DNA of 51,672 bases from Halobacteriales archaeon QS_5_70_17 (GTDB lineage Archaea > Halobacteriota > Halobacteria > Halobacteriales > Haloarculaceae). The notes under the pieces are model-generated. The model ran no database searches. It worked only from the letters and a program-made list of their open reading frames with translations, and was not told the DNA's origin. How positions within the stretch are numbered: the first letter of the stretch is position 1; each line of letters opens with the position of its first letter. The stretch spans positions 45,670 through 97,341 of the forward strand of contig PXRR01000005.1 of NCBI GenBank assembly GCA_003021975.1, written 5' to 3'. The position numbers were made by a program, and so were the translations under genes. Shown here one piece after another: positions 9,761 through 18,365 of this stretch.

Positions 9761-10249
9761 GTGCTACTCCCGACCGACGGCAGCGAGGTGGCGGAGGCCG
9801 CGGCCCCCTACGCCGCCAGGATCGCGGCCACGTTCGACGCGACGCTGTACGCGATATACGTCGTGGACGTCGACGCGGTGAGCCCGTCGCTGGGCGCCGA
9901 GCGGCTCGACCGGCTCGAGACGGGTCGCTTCTCCGAAATGACCGAGGTTCACGAGCGAGCGGCCGGCTCCATCGACCCGGTGCGGGACGTCGCGGCGGCG
10001 GAGGGGCTGGCGATCGAACCGGTGATCGAGGTCGGCGTCCCCCACAGGGCCATCGTCGAGTTCGCCGAATCGGAGGACGTCGACCTGATCGCGATGACCT
10101 CCCACGGCCGCGGCGGCGTCAGGCGCACGCTGCTGGGCAGCGTCACCGAACGCGTCGCTCGGAGCACGCGGGCGCCCGTGCTCGTGGTCGACGCCGACGG
10201 CGAACCGATCGACGCCGGCGTCGCCAGCGCCGGCCGGGAGCCGGTCTGA
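9761..10249 (+). CDS. UspA-type universal stress protein
   Basis: A 162-aa UspA-domain protein, an ATP-binding alpha/beta fold. It has the N-terminal LLPTDGSE strand and the C-terminal nucleotide-binding region IAMTSHGRGG...LLGSVTERV...APVLVVD. The start is slightly unusual. Relatives usually begin M-x-x-x-V-L-L-P-T-D-G-S, and here the codons before GTG 9761 read acg-ttc-gac-tcc with no ATG. GTG 9761 is therefore the only reasonable start and removes a few N-terminal residues. The TATA-like aacttagg at about 9740 would give a leaderless transcript. Confidence 0.88.
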   Translation: MLLPTDGSEVAEAAAPYAARIAATFDATLYAIYVVDVDAVSPSLGAERLDRLETGRFSEMTEVHERAAGSIDPVRDVAAAEGLAIEPVIEVGVPHRAIVEFAESEDVDLIAMTSHGRGGVRRTLLGSVTERVARSTRAPVLVVDADGEPIDAGVASAGREPV

Positions 10250-10298
10250 GCCGACAGAGCCGCGGTCGACTTATCATCGGTCGCCTCCTTGTGGTAGT

Positions 10299-10589
10299 AT
10301 GGCGTACCGATTCGTCCGCGCCGACCCGATACGGGATCGGCTCCCGGAACTGCGCGACCGCCTCGACAGCGGCGAGATCGCGGAGCCGGAACCGTTCGGC
10401 CGGGCGACGACGGAGGCCCTGGGGAACGCCCGTTCGATCCGGACGTCCGCGAGGCTGTCTGGGTCGAGGAGGACTACTGCACGCCCCCGCTGGCCATGGA
10501 GTGTGGGGAGGTCCTCGACGACTACTTCGATCCGATCCGCGTCGTCACAGAAGACGTCGACGAGGCACCGAGTCCCGACCGAGGCGTAG
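10299..10589 (+). pseudogene. Small conserved hypothetical gene with probable 1-nt deletion
   Basis: Function not recognised. ATG 10299 opens a typical haloarchaeal sequence (MAYRFVRADPIRDRLPELRD) to about residue 43. It then turns Arg/Ser/Thr-rich, while the frame one base earlier becomes clearly coding (FDPDVREAVWVEEDYCTPPL, continuing with VLDDYFDPIRVVTEDVDEA). Adding one G to the GGGG run at 10421-10424 joins them seamlessly as ...TEALGERPFDPDV... The true C-terminal end is uncertain. The second frame stays open past 10589 but loses protein character after about 10570, and the first frame stops at 10589. Confidence 0.6.
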
Positions 10590-10718
10590 TCCGGAGTCCG
10601 CAGCCCACTAGAACTACCAGCGAACGCGGGACCGCGAGGCGGGGACAGGAGTCGGTGGGTCACCGTGATCCGCCGCGCGGTGGACTGCTGACGCGACCGC
10701 GCGCCGAGTCGGCGCGCG

Positions 10719-11780
10719 TCAGAACTCGTCGACGACGGGGATGCCGGCCGTCTCGAAGTCGGTCATCGCGGCGAGTTTCTCGGAGACGTCCTCGAGTCCG
10801 ACCGTCTCGCTGACGACTGCGCTGGGGTCGAGTTTCCCCGTCGAGACCATCCGGAAGATCTCGTCGTAGCGGGTCGGGGGCATCCCGAGGGAGGCGATGA
10901 ACTCGACCTCCTGCATGACCATCGCGTCGGTCGGCAGCGAGACCATCCCCTCCTCCTCCTCGGTGGTCAGGCCGATCTGGACGTGCTGGCCGCGGGTGCC
11001 GAGGCTCCCCACCGAGTTCTGGCAGGTCGTCGCGATGCCGAGCGCGTCCACCGAGACGTCGGCGCCACCGCCGGCGAGGGACTTGACCGCCTCGGGGACG
11101 TCGTCGCTCTCGCTCGCGTTGACCGTCTCGACGGCGCCGAGGTTCTCCGCGCGGTCGAGTTTCTCCTCCGTGAGGTCGACCGCGATGACGTTCGCGCCCA
11201 GCGCGTCCCCGATGTGGACCGCCGAGAGGCCGACGCCGCCGCAGCCGTGGACCGCGAGCCAGTCGCCGGCCCCGACGTCGGCGCGGTGGGCCAGCCCGTG
11301 GAACGACGTCATGAACCGACAGCCCAGCCCCGCCATGTCGACCGACGAGACGCCGTCGGGGAGCGCGACGAGGTTGTGGTCGGCCGCGGGGACGTGGACC
11401 TCCTCGGCGAACGCCCCGGGGGCCGGCTCGACGAACCCCAGCGGCATGACGTTCTCGCAGGTGTTGCCGTGGCCCCGGCGACACTGCATGCAGGTGCCGT
11501 CGCCGAGGTTGAAGGGAATGGCGACGTGGTCGCCCTCGCTGAACTGCGTGACGTTCTCGCCGACGGCGACGATCCGCCCGGCCGGTTCGTGGCCGAGGAT
11601 CTGTCCCTCGGGGGTCTCGAGGCCGAGCCACCCCCAGTCGCCCTGCCAGCCGTGCCAGTCGGACCGGCAGATCCCGCAGGCCTCGACCTCGATGACGGCA
11701 CCGTCGGGGGTCACTTCGGGTTCGTCAACCTCCTCGATCTCCAGCGGCTCTCCGTGTTCTTTCAGCACTGCTGCGCGCAT
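10719..11780 (-). CDS. Zinc-dependent medium-chain alcohol dehydrogenase
   Basis: A 353-aa MDR-family alcohol dehydrogenase, NAD(P)-dependent. Catalytic zinc ligands are visible in ACGICRSDWHG and LGHEPAGRI. The Rossmann motif is HGCGGVGLSAVHIG followed by NVIAVDLTEEKLD (acidic end of beta-2, suggesting NAD). The structural-zinc lobe reads GDGTCMQCRRGHGNTC. Three of the four usual Cys are present and the first is Asp, a substitution that may still bind zinc. The substrate is unknown. The TATA-like gaactatgg lies about 30-40 bp upstream. It converges with the frameshifted gene at 10299. Confidence 0.9.
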   Translation of the reverse strand: MRAAVLKEHGEPLEIEEVDEPEVTPDGAVIEVEACGICRSDWHGWQGDWGWLGLETPEGQILGHEPAGRIVAVGENVTQFSEGDHVAIPFNLGDGTCMQCRRGHGNTCENVMPLGFVEPAPGAFAEEVHVPAADHNLVALPDGVSSVDMAGLGCRFMTSFHGLAHRADVGAGDWLAVHGCGGVGLSAVHIGDALGANVIAVDLTEEKLDRAENLGAVETVNASESDDVPEAVKSLAGGGADVSVDALGIATTCQNSVGSLGTRGQHVQIGLTTEEEEGMVSLPTDAMVMQEVEFIASLGMPPTRYDEIFRMVSTGKLDPSAVVSETVGLEDVSEKLAAMTDFETAGIPVVDEF

Positions 11781-11929
11781 GACACGTGGTAGTAGGCCGC
11801 ACGTACCATAGTTCTACCCCCGACCGCACGACACCGATCGGTCGGCGCCGGTTCGCGCCTCCCGGGTCGCGGCCCGGGCCGCCGACCGCCACGGTTAGGC
11901 CCCTCCCCGACCACGGACCGAACGAACCG

Positions 11930-12133
11930 ATGGCCCGGAACCTCGTCGATCGCGACCGCCTCCGCGCCGGCGTCGTCGAGTGTCCGCTCTGCGGTCGCCA
12001 GCTCGCCGCCCCGACCGACCACCTGCTGACCTACGGGGCCGTCGACCGGATCACCGTCGAGAACGCCGACGCCATCGAGTGTCCCGTCTGCTCGGGCGTG
12101 ACGTTCATCGAGGACGAGGACGGGACGGGCTGA
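11930..12133 (+). CDS. Small two-CxxC zinc-ribbon protein
   Basis: A 67-aa protein starting MARNLVDRDRLRAGVVECPL, with CPLCG near residues 19-23 and CPVCS near 51-55. The two CxxC knuckles should bind one structural zinc. No enzyme motif. The TATA-like ggttaggc sits about 35 bp upstream of ATG 11930. It is 69 bp upstream of pelota on the same strand. Whether it acts in transcription or translation is not visible. Confidence 0.75.
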   Translation: MARNLVDRDRLRAGVVECPLCGRQLAAPTDHLLTYGAVDRITVENADAIECPVCSGVTFIEDEDGTG

Positions 12134-12202
12134 GGGGCGGCGCCGGTTCGCCGGCGTCCGCGCATAGCAGGGCACTTACGCCCCCGGCACCCACGCTCGC
12201 CC

Positions 12203-13270
12203 ATGCGAATCGTCGACCGGCAGCGCGTCGAGGAGGGGGGCGAGCGGATCACCGTCGTCCCGGAGAGCCTCGACGACCTCTGGCACCTGAACTACGTCAT
12301 CGAACCCGGCGACCGGGTCGGCGGAGACACCCACCGCCGGGTGCGCCGCGACGACGAGGACCTGCGGGACACCGGCGGCGAGCGCGAGCACATGTACGCC
12401 ACCCTCGAGGTCGAGGAGACGGAGTTCGCCCGCTTCGCCAACCGGCTGCGCGTCTCGGGGGTCATCGAGGACTGCTCCCGGGAGGACCAGGTCGGCTTCC
12501 ACCACACGCTCAACGTCGAGGGCAACGAGGAGATCGAGATCACGAAGCGCTGGAAGCCCGACCAGCTCGAGCGACTCCGGGAGGCCGTGGAGGCGACCGA
12601 GAACCCCGACGTCGCCGTCGTCACCGTCGAGGAGGCCGCCGCCTACGTCCACGACGTCGCCCAGTACGGCGCCGAGGAGCGAACGTCGCTGACCGGACCG
12701 ACCGGAAAAGGCGAGTACGCCCGCTCGCGGTCGGAGCTGTTCGCCGACCTGACCGACGTGCTGCGGACGCTCGACGTCGACGCCGTCATCCTCGCCGGAC
12801 CGGGGTTCACCAAGCGGGACGCCTACGACTACATCGAGGAGAACGCGCCCGAGGTCGCCGAGAAGATCACGGTCGTCGACACCAGCGCCGTCGGCGACCG
12901 GGGGGTCCACGAGGTGCTCAAGCGCGGCGCGGTCGAGGAGATCCAGACCGAGACGCGCATCGCCCGCGAGGCGGAGCTGATCGACGAGCTGACCCGCGCC
13001 ATCGCCGAGGGCGGCGAGGCCGCATACGGCGTCGACGACGTCCGGGAGGCCGTCGAGTACGGCGCCGTCGAGACGCTGCTGATCGTCGACGAGCGCCTCC
13101 GCCGGGAGCGGGCCGACGAGGGCGACTGGGAGGTCGACGTCGACGACCTGCTCGAGAGCGTCGACCAGAAGGGCGGGGACGTCGTCGTCTTCTCCCACGA
13201 GTTCGACCCGGGCCAGCAGCTCTCGAACCTCGGCGGCATCGCGGCGATCCTCCGGTACCGCCTGCAGTAA
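12203..13270 (+). CDS. pelA: Pelota, mRNA surveillance and ribosome rescue factor
   Basis: A 355-aa archaeal pelota (Dom34 homologue), an eRF1-like protein that enters the A site of stalled ribosomes and works with aEF1A/ABCE1 to split them. The N-terminal Sm-like domain starts [20 protein letters not shown]. The middle domain has [17 protein letters not shown]. The C-terminal domain ends [19 protein letters not shown]. As expected for pelota, the eRF1 GGQ motif is absent. The TATA-like cacttacg is about 30 bp before ATG. RqcH upstream and pelota act at successive steps of stalled-ribosome handling (known for the families; functional linkage here is inferred). Confidence 0.95.
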   Translation: MRIVDRQRVEEGGERITVVPESLDDLWHLNYVIEPGDRVGGDTHRRVRRDDEDLRDTGGEREHMYATLEVEETEFARFANRLRVSGVIEDCSREDQVGFHHTLNVEGNEEIEITKRWKPDQLERLREAVEATENPDVAVVTVEEAAAYVHDVAQYGAEERTSLTGPTGKGEYARSRSELFADLTDVLRTLDVDAVILAGPGFTKRDAYDYIEENAPEVAEKITVVDTSAVGDRGVHEVLKRGAVEEIQTETRIAREAELIDELTRAIAEGGEAAYGVDDVREAVEYGAVETLLIVDERLRRERADEGDWEVDVDDLLESVDQKGGDVVVFSHEFDPGQQLSNLGGIAAILRYRLQ

Positions 13271-13327
13271 CCGTCGAGCCGGACGGTCGGGGCGGACCCG
13301 CCCGGCGCGTCGGTCGCCGAACCGACG

Positions 13328-14074
13328 TCAGTCCCCGACGTCGACGGTCAGGCCGTCCCGCGCGAACCGGACCTCGCCGTCGTACTCACTCTCGATCGAG
13401 TCGAGCATCCCCCGGTGGTTGCCGTCGGTGTGGGGGTAGAGGTGCGTGAGGTAGACGGTGCCCACCTCTCGGCCGGCGAGCGCCGCGCCGAGCTGCGACG
13501 GCGTCGGGTGGTTGTCGACGTCGACCGAGTCGGGAAACGAGCAGTCGTGGGCGAGGGCGGCCGACCCGTCGGCGAGGTCCATCACGGCCTCGACGGCCTC
13601 GGAGTCGCCACTGAACGTGACGTCCCCGCCGCCGGCGAACCGGTAGGCCAGACAGTACATCGAGTGGACCGTCTCGACGGCCTGGACGCCGTAGCCCGCG
13701 ATGGAGAACTCGCCGGGCCCGACCTCCCGCACCGAGAGATCCAGGCGGTCCCGCATGTACTCGTGGACGTCGAGCAGGCCCTCGATCAGGTCGGCGGTCC
13801 CCTCCGGGCCGGCCACGGTGAGGTCGGTGGTGCCGGCGAGCCACTTCGCCTTCAGCAGCGGCATGAGGTCGGCGACGTGATCGAGGTGGTGGTGGGTCAA
13901 CAGGACCGCCGAGACGCCCTCGTAACCGGCGTCGGTGCGCGCGAGGCCGTGGAGCGCGCCGCTGCCGCAGTCGACCATCAGCGGCTCCCGGTCCTCGCCG
14001 TCGAGCAGGAGCCCGGTCTGGAACCGCTCGCCGGTCGGCATCGCGCTCCCGGTACCGAGGAATGTGAGCTGCAT
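13328..14074 (-). CDS. MBL-fold hydrolase, RNase Z-like
   Basis: A 248-aa MBL-fold protein of the RNase Z/arylsulfatase-like subgroup. It begins MQLTFLGTGSAMPTGERFQT. The metal motif is LLTHHHLDHVADL (H61, H63, D65, H66). A further His lies in LAHDCSFPD, the conserved Asp in TFSGDSE, and the final His in YLTHLYPH. It is shorter than canonical tRNase Z (about 300 aa) and I do not see the flexible exosite arm, so tRNA 3'-processing is possible but not shown. The promoter ccacttagc lies about 25 bp upstream of ATG 14074. It converges with pelA, 57 bp apart. Confidence 0.8.
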   Translation of the reverse strand: MQLTFLGTGSAMPTGERFQTGLLLDGEDREPLMVDCGSGALHGLARTDAGYEGVSAVLLTHHHLDHVADLMPLLKAKWLAGTTDLTVAGPEGTADLIEGLLDVHEYMRDRLDLSVREVGPGEFSIAGYGVQAVETVHSMYCLAYRFAGGGDVTFSGDSEAVEAVMDLADGSAALAHDCSFPDSVDVDNHPTPSQLGAALAGREVGTVYLTHLYPHTDGNHRGMLDSIESEYDGEVRFARDGLTVDVGD

Positions 14075-14198
14075 GGAGGGATACCCGCCGGCGAGGGGCT
14101 AAGTGGTTGTGCCGGTGGCAGTCGGCAGCGCGTATTGGGGGCCGGGGGACCGCTACGGCGGTCATCGCCGGGCGGTCCGGGGTGCGTCGACATCACGG

Positions 14199-14253
14199 CT
14201 ATAGATATAGTTTATTTGCTGTGAGAAAGTTTTATTTGATTGTCGTAAAGTGA
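14199..14253. promoter_or_regulatory. AT-rich promoter region with 8-bp direct repeat
   Basis: The 420-bp gap between the MBL gene and the broken helicase (14075-14494) holds one AT-rich island in an otherwise very GC-rich stretch. TTTATTTG occurs at 14211-14218 and again, exactly 20 bp later, at 14231-14238. A tatagatatag element precedes the first copy. Several readings could be TATA boxes in either direction. The helicase ATG is 240 bp further on, an unusually long leader for a haloarchaeon. I found no convincing small protein in the remaining 240 bp. Confidence 0.5.
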
Positions 14254-14494
14254 GTCGTGTACACGCCCGCCGTCTCTGTCCCCGCTCCGAGACGTCCGAC
14301 GCGCGGACCGCAGGTGGGTCCCCGTCGCACGGCCACGGTCTCTGACATCGGCCCGTGGAGTTCCCTTCGGCGGGCGTGTATCCCGCATCACGCGGACTCG
14401 CTCCCGTCGCGAGTCCCCCGCGGGGCGCTCCCGCCCTTCACTTCCGCTCCGGTAACCGAACCCACTTCCCGGTGCCCGCCCTACCCGAGGAGCG

Positions 14495-17285
14495 ATGGGA
14501 CGGGACACCGCAGGGGAGGGCCGCGACAGGCTCGCCGCCCTCGACGCCGACCTCGGGTTCGACCCCGCGTCGGTCGCCGTCGACGACGGCGACGTGCTGG
14601 ACCTGCTCGACCCCGCCGTCCGCGAGTGGTGGGTCCGGGAGTTCGGGGAGTACGTCCCCCAGAACGGCGGCTTCTTCACGCCCCCGCAGAAGGAGGCTAT
14701 CCCGCTGATCCACGACCGGGAGAACGCCCTGATCTGCGCCCCGACGGGTTCGGGGAAGACGCTAGCGAGCTTCACCGCGATCATCGACGAACTCTACCGC
14801 CGGGACCGCGAGGAGGGCCTGGAGAACTCGGTGTACTGCCTGTACGTCTCGCCGCTGCGCTCGCTGGCCAACGACATCCACCGCAACCTGACGGTGCCCC
14901 TGGAGGGTATCTCGGAGATCGCCGCCGATTGCTCGGGAGAGCTCTGCTCTCCCGGTGGTCGCTACGGGAAGCACGGCGACGCAAGCCGCGAGGCGACCGA
15001 GCGGGCGTGTCTCGCCGTCTACGACGTGACCGGTCGTCGACGAGATCCACTCGCTGGCGGACAACAAGCGCGGGACCCACCTCGCGGTCTCGCTCGAGCG
15101 CCTCGAGGACCTCTGTGCGTCCTCGCCGACGCGGATCGGCTGTTCGGCGACGGTCGAACCGCTCTCGACGATGGCGGAGTTCCTCGTCGGCCGGGAGCCG
15201 GTCGGCGGCGACGGATCGCCCGACGGAGGAAACGGGTCCGAGATCGAGATCGAGACCGATACCGGGGCCGCCTCCGGCGCCGTCCCCGAGGCTCGGTCCC
15301 CCGAGATGGCGCCCCGCGACTGCGAGGTGGTCGACACCCGGTTCGTCCGCGAGTTCGACCTCGAACTGTCCTGTCCGACCGACGACCTGATCGACACGCC
15401 CCGCGAGGTCGTCACCGACCGCTTCTACGAGCAGTTACACGACCTCGTGGCCGAGCACACCAACACGCTCGTGTTCACCAACACGCGGTCGGGCGCCGAG
15501 CGGGTGTTGCACAACCTCCGGGAGCGGTACGGCTACGGCGAGGACGACTCCGCGTGTCACCACGGCTCGCTGTCGAAGGACCGCCGGCAAGCCGTCGAAC
15601 GGCGACTGAAGCGCGGCGACCTCGATGTCGTCACGACCTCGACGAGCCTCGAACTCGGCATCGACATGCCCCACGTCGACCTCGTGGTGCAGGTCGGGTC
15701 GCCGAAGTCCGTCGCGGCGCTCCTCCAGCGAGTCGGCCGGGCGGGCCACAGCCTCGGGGAGACCGTCACCGGCCGGGTGATCGCGCTCGACCGGGACGAA
15801 CTCGTCGAGTGCGCCGTCATGCTGAAGAAGGCCGAGGAGGGGTTCGTCGACCGGGTGTTCGTCCCCGAGAACGCCCAGGACGTCGCCGCCCAGCACGTCT
15901 ACGGCATGGCGATCAACGGCGTGCGCCCCGAGCGCGACCTCCGGCGGACCCTCGAGCGCGCCTACCCCTACCGGACCTACGGCGACGACGACTGGGAGTC
16001 GCTGTTGCGCTACCTGACGGCCGACTACGAGGGCCTCGAGGAGAAGAACGTCTATCCGAAGGTCTGGCGGGACCGGAACGACCCGCCCGACGGCCGGCAC
16101 CACCGCGAGGAGTACCCCGTCGGCGAGCCGCTGATCGGCAAGCGCGGCCGGCTGGCGCGGGTGATCTACATGACCAACATCGGGACGATCCCGGACTCGT
16201 TCACCTGCGACGTGTTCACCCGCGGGGGCGATGAATGGGTCGGCCAGCTCGACGAGGAGTACCTCGACACCCTCGAGGCGGGGGACGTGTTCGTCCTCGG
16301 GGGATCGAACTACGAGTACCGCTACCGCCGCGGATCGAAGGTGTACGTCGACCCGACGTCGGCCCGGCCGACCGTCCCGTCGTGGTTCTCCGAGCGGCTC
16401 CCGCTCAGCTACGACCTCGGGCGGGAGATCCTGGCCTTCCAGCGGGACCTGCTCGACCGCTACGAGGCGGGGGGGCCGCCGGCGGTCCGCAGGTGGCTCC
16501 GGGACCTTCCGCTCGACGAGTCGGCCGTCCGCGCGACGGCCCGGCTGTACGACCAGCAGGTCCGCTACGCGGGCCCCGAGAGCGTCTCGACGGACGGCCG
16601 ACTGGCCATCGAGGTGGAACTCGACCACGAGGAGTACCGGCGGCGCTACTACGTCCACTCCAACTACGGCCGGCGGTTCAACGACGGATGCTCCCGACTG
16701 CTGGCCTACCGGTGTGCACAGACGGCCAACGCAAACGTGAAAGTCGCGGTCGCCGACCACGGGTTCGCGCTGTCGATGCCGCTCAACCGGAAGGTGGACC
16801 TCGCGGGGATCGTCGAGGGGATCGACCCCGACGCGGTCCGCGGCGACCTCCGGGCGAGCCTCGACGGGACGGACCTGCTCAAGCGGTACTTCCGGATCAA
16901 CGCCACGCGCGCGCTGATGATCCTCAAGCGGTACAAGGGCTACGAGAAGTCCGCCGCCGAACAGCAGGTCTCCAGCGAGATGCTGCTGGGCTTCGCCGAG
17001 GACCTCCCCGAGTTCGCCGTCCTCGAGGAGACCTACCGGGAGGTCCTCGAGGACAAACTCCACGTCGACGGGATCGAGGCCGTCCTGTCGGCGGTCGAGC
17101 GCGGCGACCTGACCGTCGAGCGCCACCGCGTCGACTCGCCGACCCCGCGGGCGTTCGGTCTCGCGACGCTCGCCGCGAGCGACGTCGTCCTCGCCGACGA
17201 CGAGAGCGAGGTGCTCCGGCAGTTCCACGAGCGGGTCCTCCGAGAGATCGGCGAGGATTCCGCCGCCGCCAATTCCACGGACTGA
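14495..17285 (+). pseudogene. Lhr-type DEAD/DEAH ATP-dependent helicase, disrupted
   Basis: A superfamily 2 helicase of the large helicase-related (Lhr) group, broken in its first RecA domain. The 5' part (from ATG 14495) has the Q-region and Walker A (ICAPTGSGKTLASFTAIID) and motif Ia (VSPLRSLANDIHRNL), but family-like sequence ends near 14930 with LEGISEIAA. The 3' part resumes in another frame at 15033-15036 with VVDEIHSLADNKRGTHL (motif II) and continues intact through SAT (motif III), the second RecA domain, LLQRVGRAGHS (motif VI), the winged helix and the Lhr-type C-terminus to 17285. About 100 bp between the parts does not resemble the family, and the segment between motifs Ia and II is lost. 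In the downstream frame a TGA sits at 15027, so no single frame makes a full protein. A fragment might start at ATG 15171 but would lack ATP binding. Confidence 0.85.
14931..15002. repeat. Nested inverted repeats inside the broken helicase gene
   Basis: CGGGAGAGC (14934-14942) pairs perfectly with GCTCTCCCG (14946-14954) across a 3-nt TCT loop. An outer GCTCGG (14931-14936) matches CCGAGC (14997-15002), and GGTCGC (14957-14962) matches GCGACC (14993-14998). These dyads lie exactly where family-like helicase sequence is lost. They look like a structured insertion (MITE or IS-end remnant) or a rearrangement scar. No transposase is present. Confidence 0.55.
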
Positions 17286-17357
17286 GGCGACCGGACGCGG
17301 CGATCCTGACTGGCCCCAAACACGTTTCCGTTCGGGAAATGTACGGCGACACGGACG

Positions 17358-18173
17358 ATGCGCGAGGGGGTCGAGGCGATCGCGTTTCTCGCGGGGTCCG
17401 AGACCCGGGTCCGACTCCTGGAGGAACTCGCCGGGAGCACCGACTCCGACTCCGACCCCGAAGCAGAAGCAGAGGGGCTCTCGCGGGGAGATCTCAGGGA
17501 GCGGCTGGACGCCGCCCGGACGACGATCACCCGGAACCTCGAAGCGCTGATCGACCGCGGGTGGGTCCGCGAGACCGAGGGCCGCTACGTCGCCACGCCC
17601 GCCGGGCGGTTGGTCGCCGGCGCGCTCGCGAACGCCCGCGCGGCCGTCGGGACCGCCGACCGCCTCACGCCCTTCCTGCGCTGGTTCCCGGCCGACGAGC
17701 CCGAACCGCCGGTCGAGGCCCTCCGGGGCGCCCGGGTCGTCACCGGCGAGTCGGGCGACCCCTACGCTCCCGTGAACACCATCGTCAACTGCATCCGCCG
17801 GTCCGGGGGCGGCCGGGTGCTGTTGCCCTTCCTCGGCCTCCACGCCTTCGAGGCGTGCCACGAGCGGGTCGTCGAGGACGGGACGACCCACGAAGTCGTG
17901 GTGACGCCGGCGGTGGCGGAGACGCTGCGGACCGGTGACTACGCGGGGCTGTTCGCCGACCTGCGGGCCTGCGACCGCTTCGCGGCGTACGTCTACGACG
18001 GCGAGATCCCCTACTACCTGGGACTGATCGACGAACGCGAGGTCGAAATCGGGGTCGACGAGGACGGCACCCCCCGGGCGCTGCTACGCTCGGAGGCGCC
18101 GGAGGTCCGCGAGTGGGCCGAGGCGGTCTACGAGCGCTACCGGGCGCCGGCCCGACCGATCCCCCGGGACTGA
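17358..18173 (+). CDS. Winged-helix transcriptional regulator, haloarchaeal type
   Basis: A 271-aa DNA-binding regulator. The N-terminus (about 5-85) is a winged helix (AIAFLAGSETRVRLLEELAG, then DAARTTITRNLEALIDRGWV and TEGRYVATPAG), with an acidic Ser/Asp insertion of about 15 residues between helices 2 and 3. The C-terminal part (about 110-260) is the FilR1-like effector or dimer domain seen in many haloarchaeal regulators, including RVLLPFLGLHAFEACHERVV. The ligand and targets are unknown. It starts 72 bp after the helicase. A dyad repeat array directly downstream (18223-18257) could be its operator. Confidence 0.8.
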   Translation: MREGVEAIAFLAGSETRVRLLEELAGSTDSDSDPEAEAEGLSRGDLRERLDAARTTITRNLEALIDRGWVRETEGRYVATPAGRLVAGALANARAAVGTADRLTPFLRWFPADEPEPPVEALRGARVVTGESGDPYAPVNTIVNCIRRSGGGRVLLPFLGLHAFEACHERVVEDGTTHEVVVTPAVAETLRTGDYAGLFADLRACDRFAAYVYDGEIPYYLGLIDEREVEIGVDEDGTPRALLRSEAPEVREWAEAVYERYRAPARPIPRD

Positions 18174-18222
18174 TCGCCGCCCGCGACCTCTCCCCCGACT
18201 TCGGAGGGTGTGCGCGTGAGGA

Positions 18223-18257
18223 GTGTGCACGGGTTGCACACCGTGCACGGGGTACAC
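18223..18257. promoter_or_regulatory. Dyad plus degenerate direct repeat, operator-like
   Basis: GTGTGCA (18223-18229) and TGCACAC (18235-18241) form a perfect 7-bp dyad with a 5-bp spacer. A related GTGCACGGGGTACAC follows immediately (18243-18257), so GTGCAC-G-G-G recurs at a period of 18 bp (18225, 18243). It lies 50 bp after the regulator gene and about 110-140 bp upstream of the C2H2 gene. It resembles a cooperative operator, but no factor can be assigned. Confidence 0.45.
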
Positions 18258-18365
18258 TCATGATCGGACGGTCCTCCCCCTTGTCACGTGTCGGATGGTC
18301 CCCCGAGTCCCGGTTGGGAGAGCCGGTCCGGGGACTGACGGCCTCCGACCGAGGGAGAAAGGGAG

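Noticed and set aside
13978-14196. 72-codon minus-strand ORF upstream of the RNase Z-like gene
   Set aside because: Pro/Arg/Ser-rich, not haloarchaeal protein-like, and overlaps the MBL gene start in another frame.
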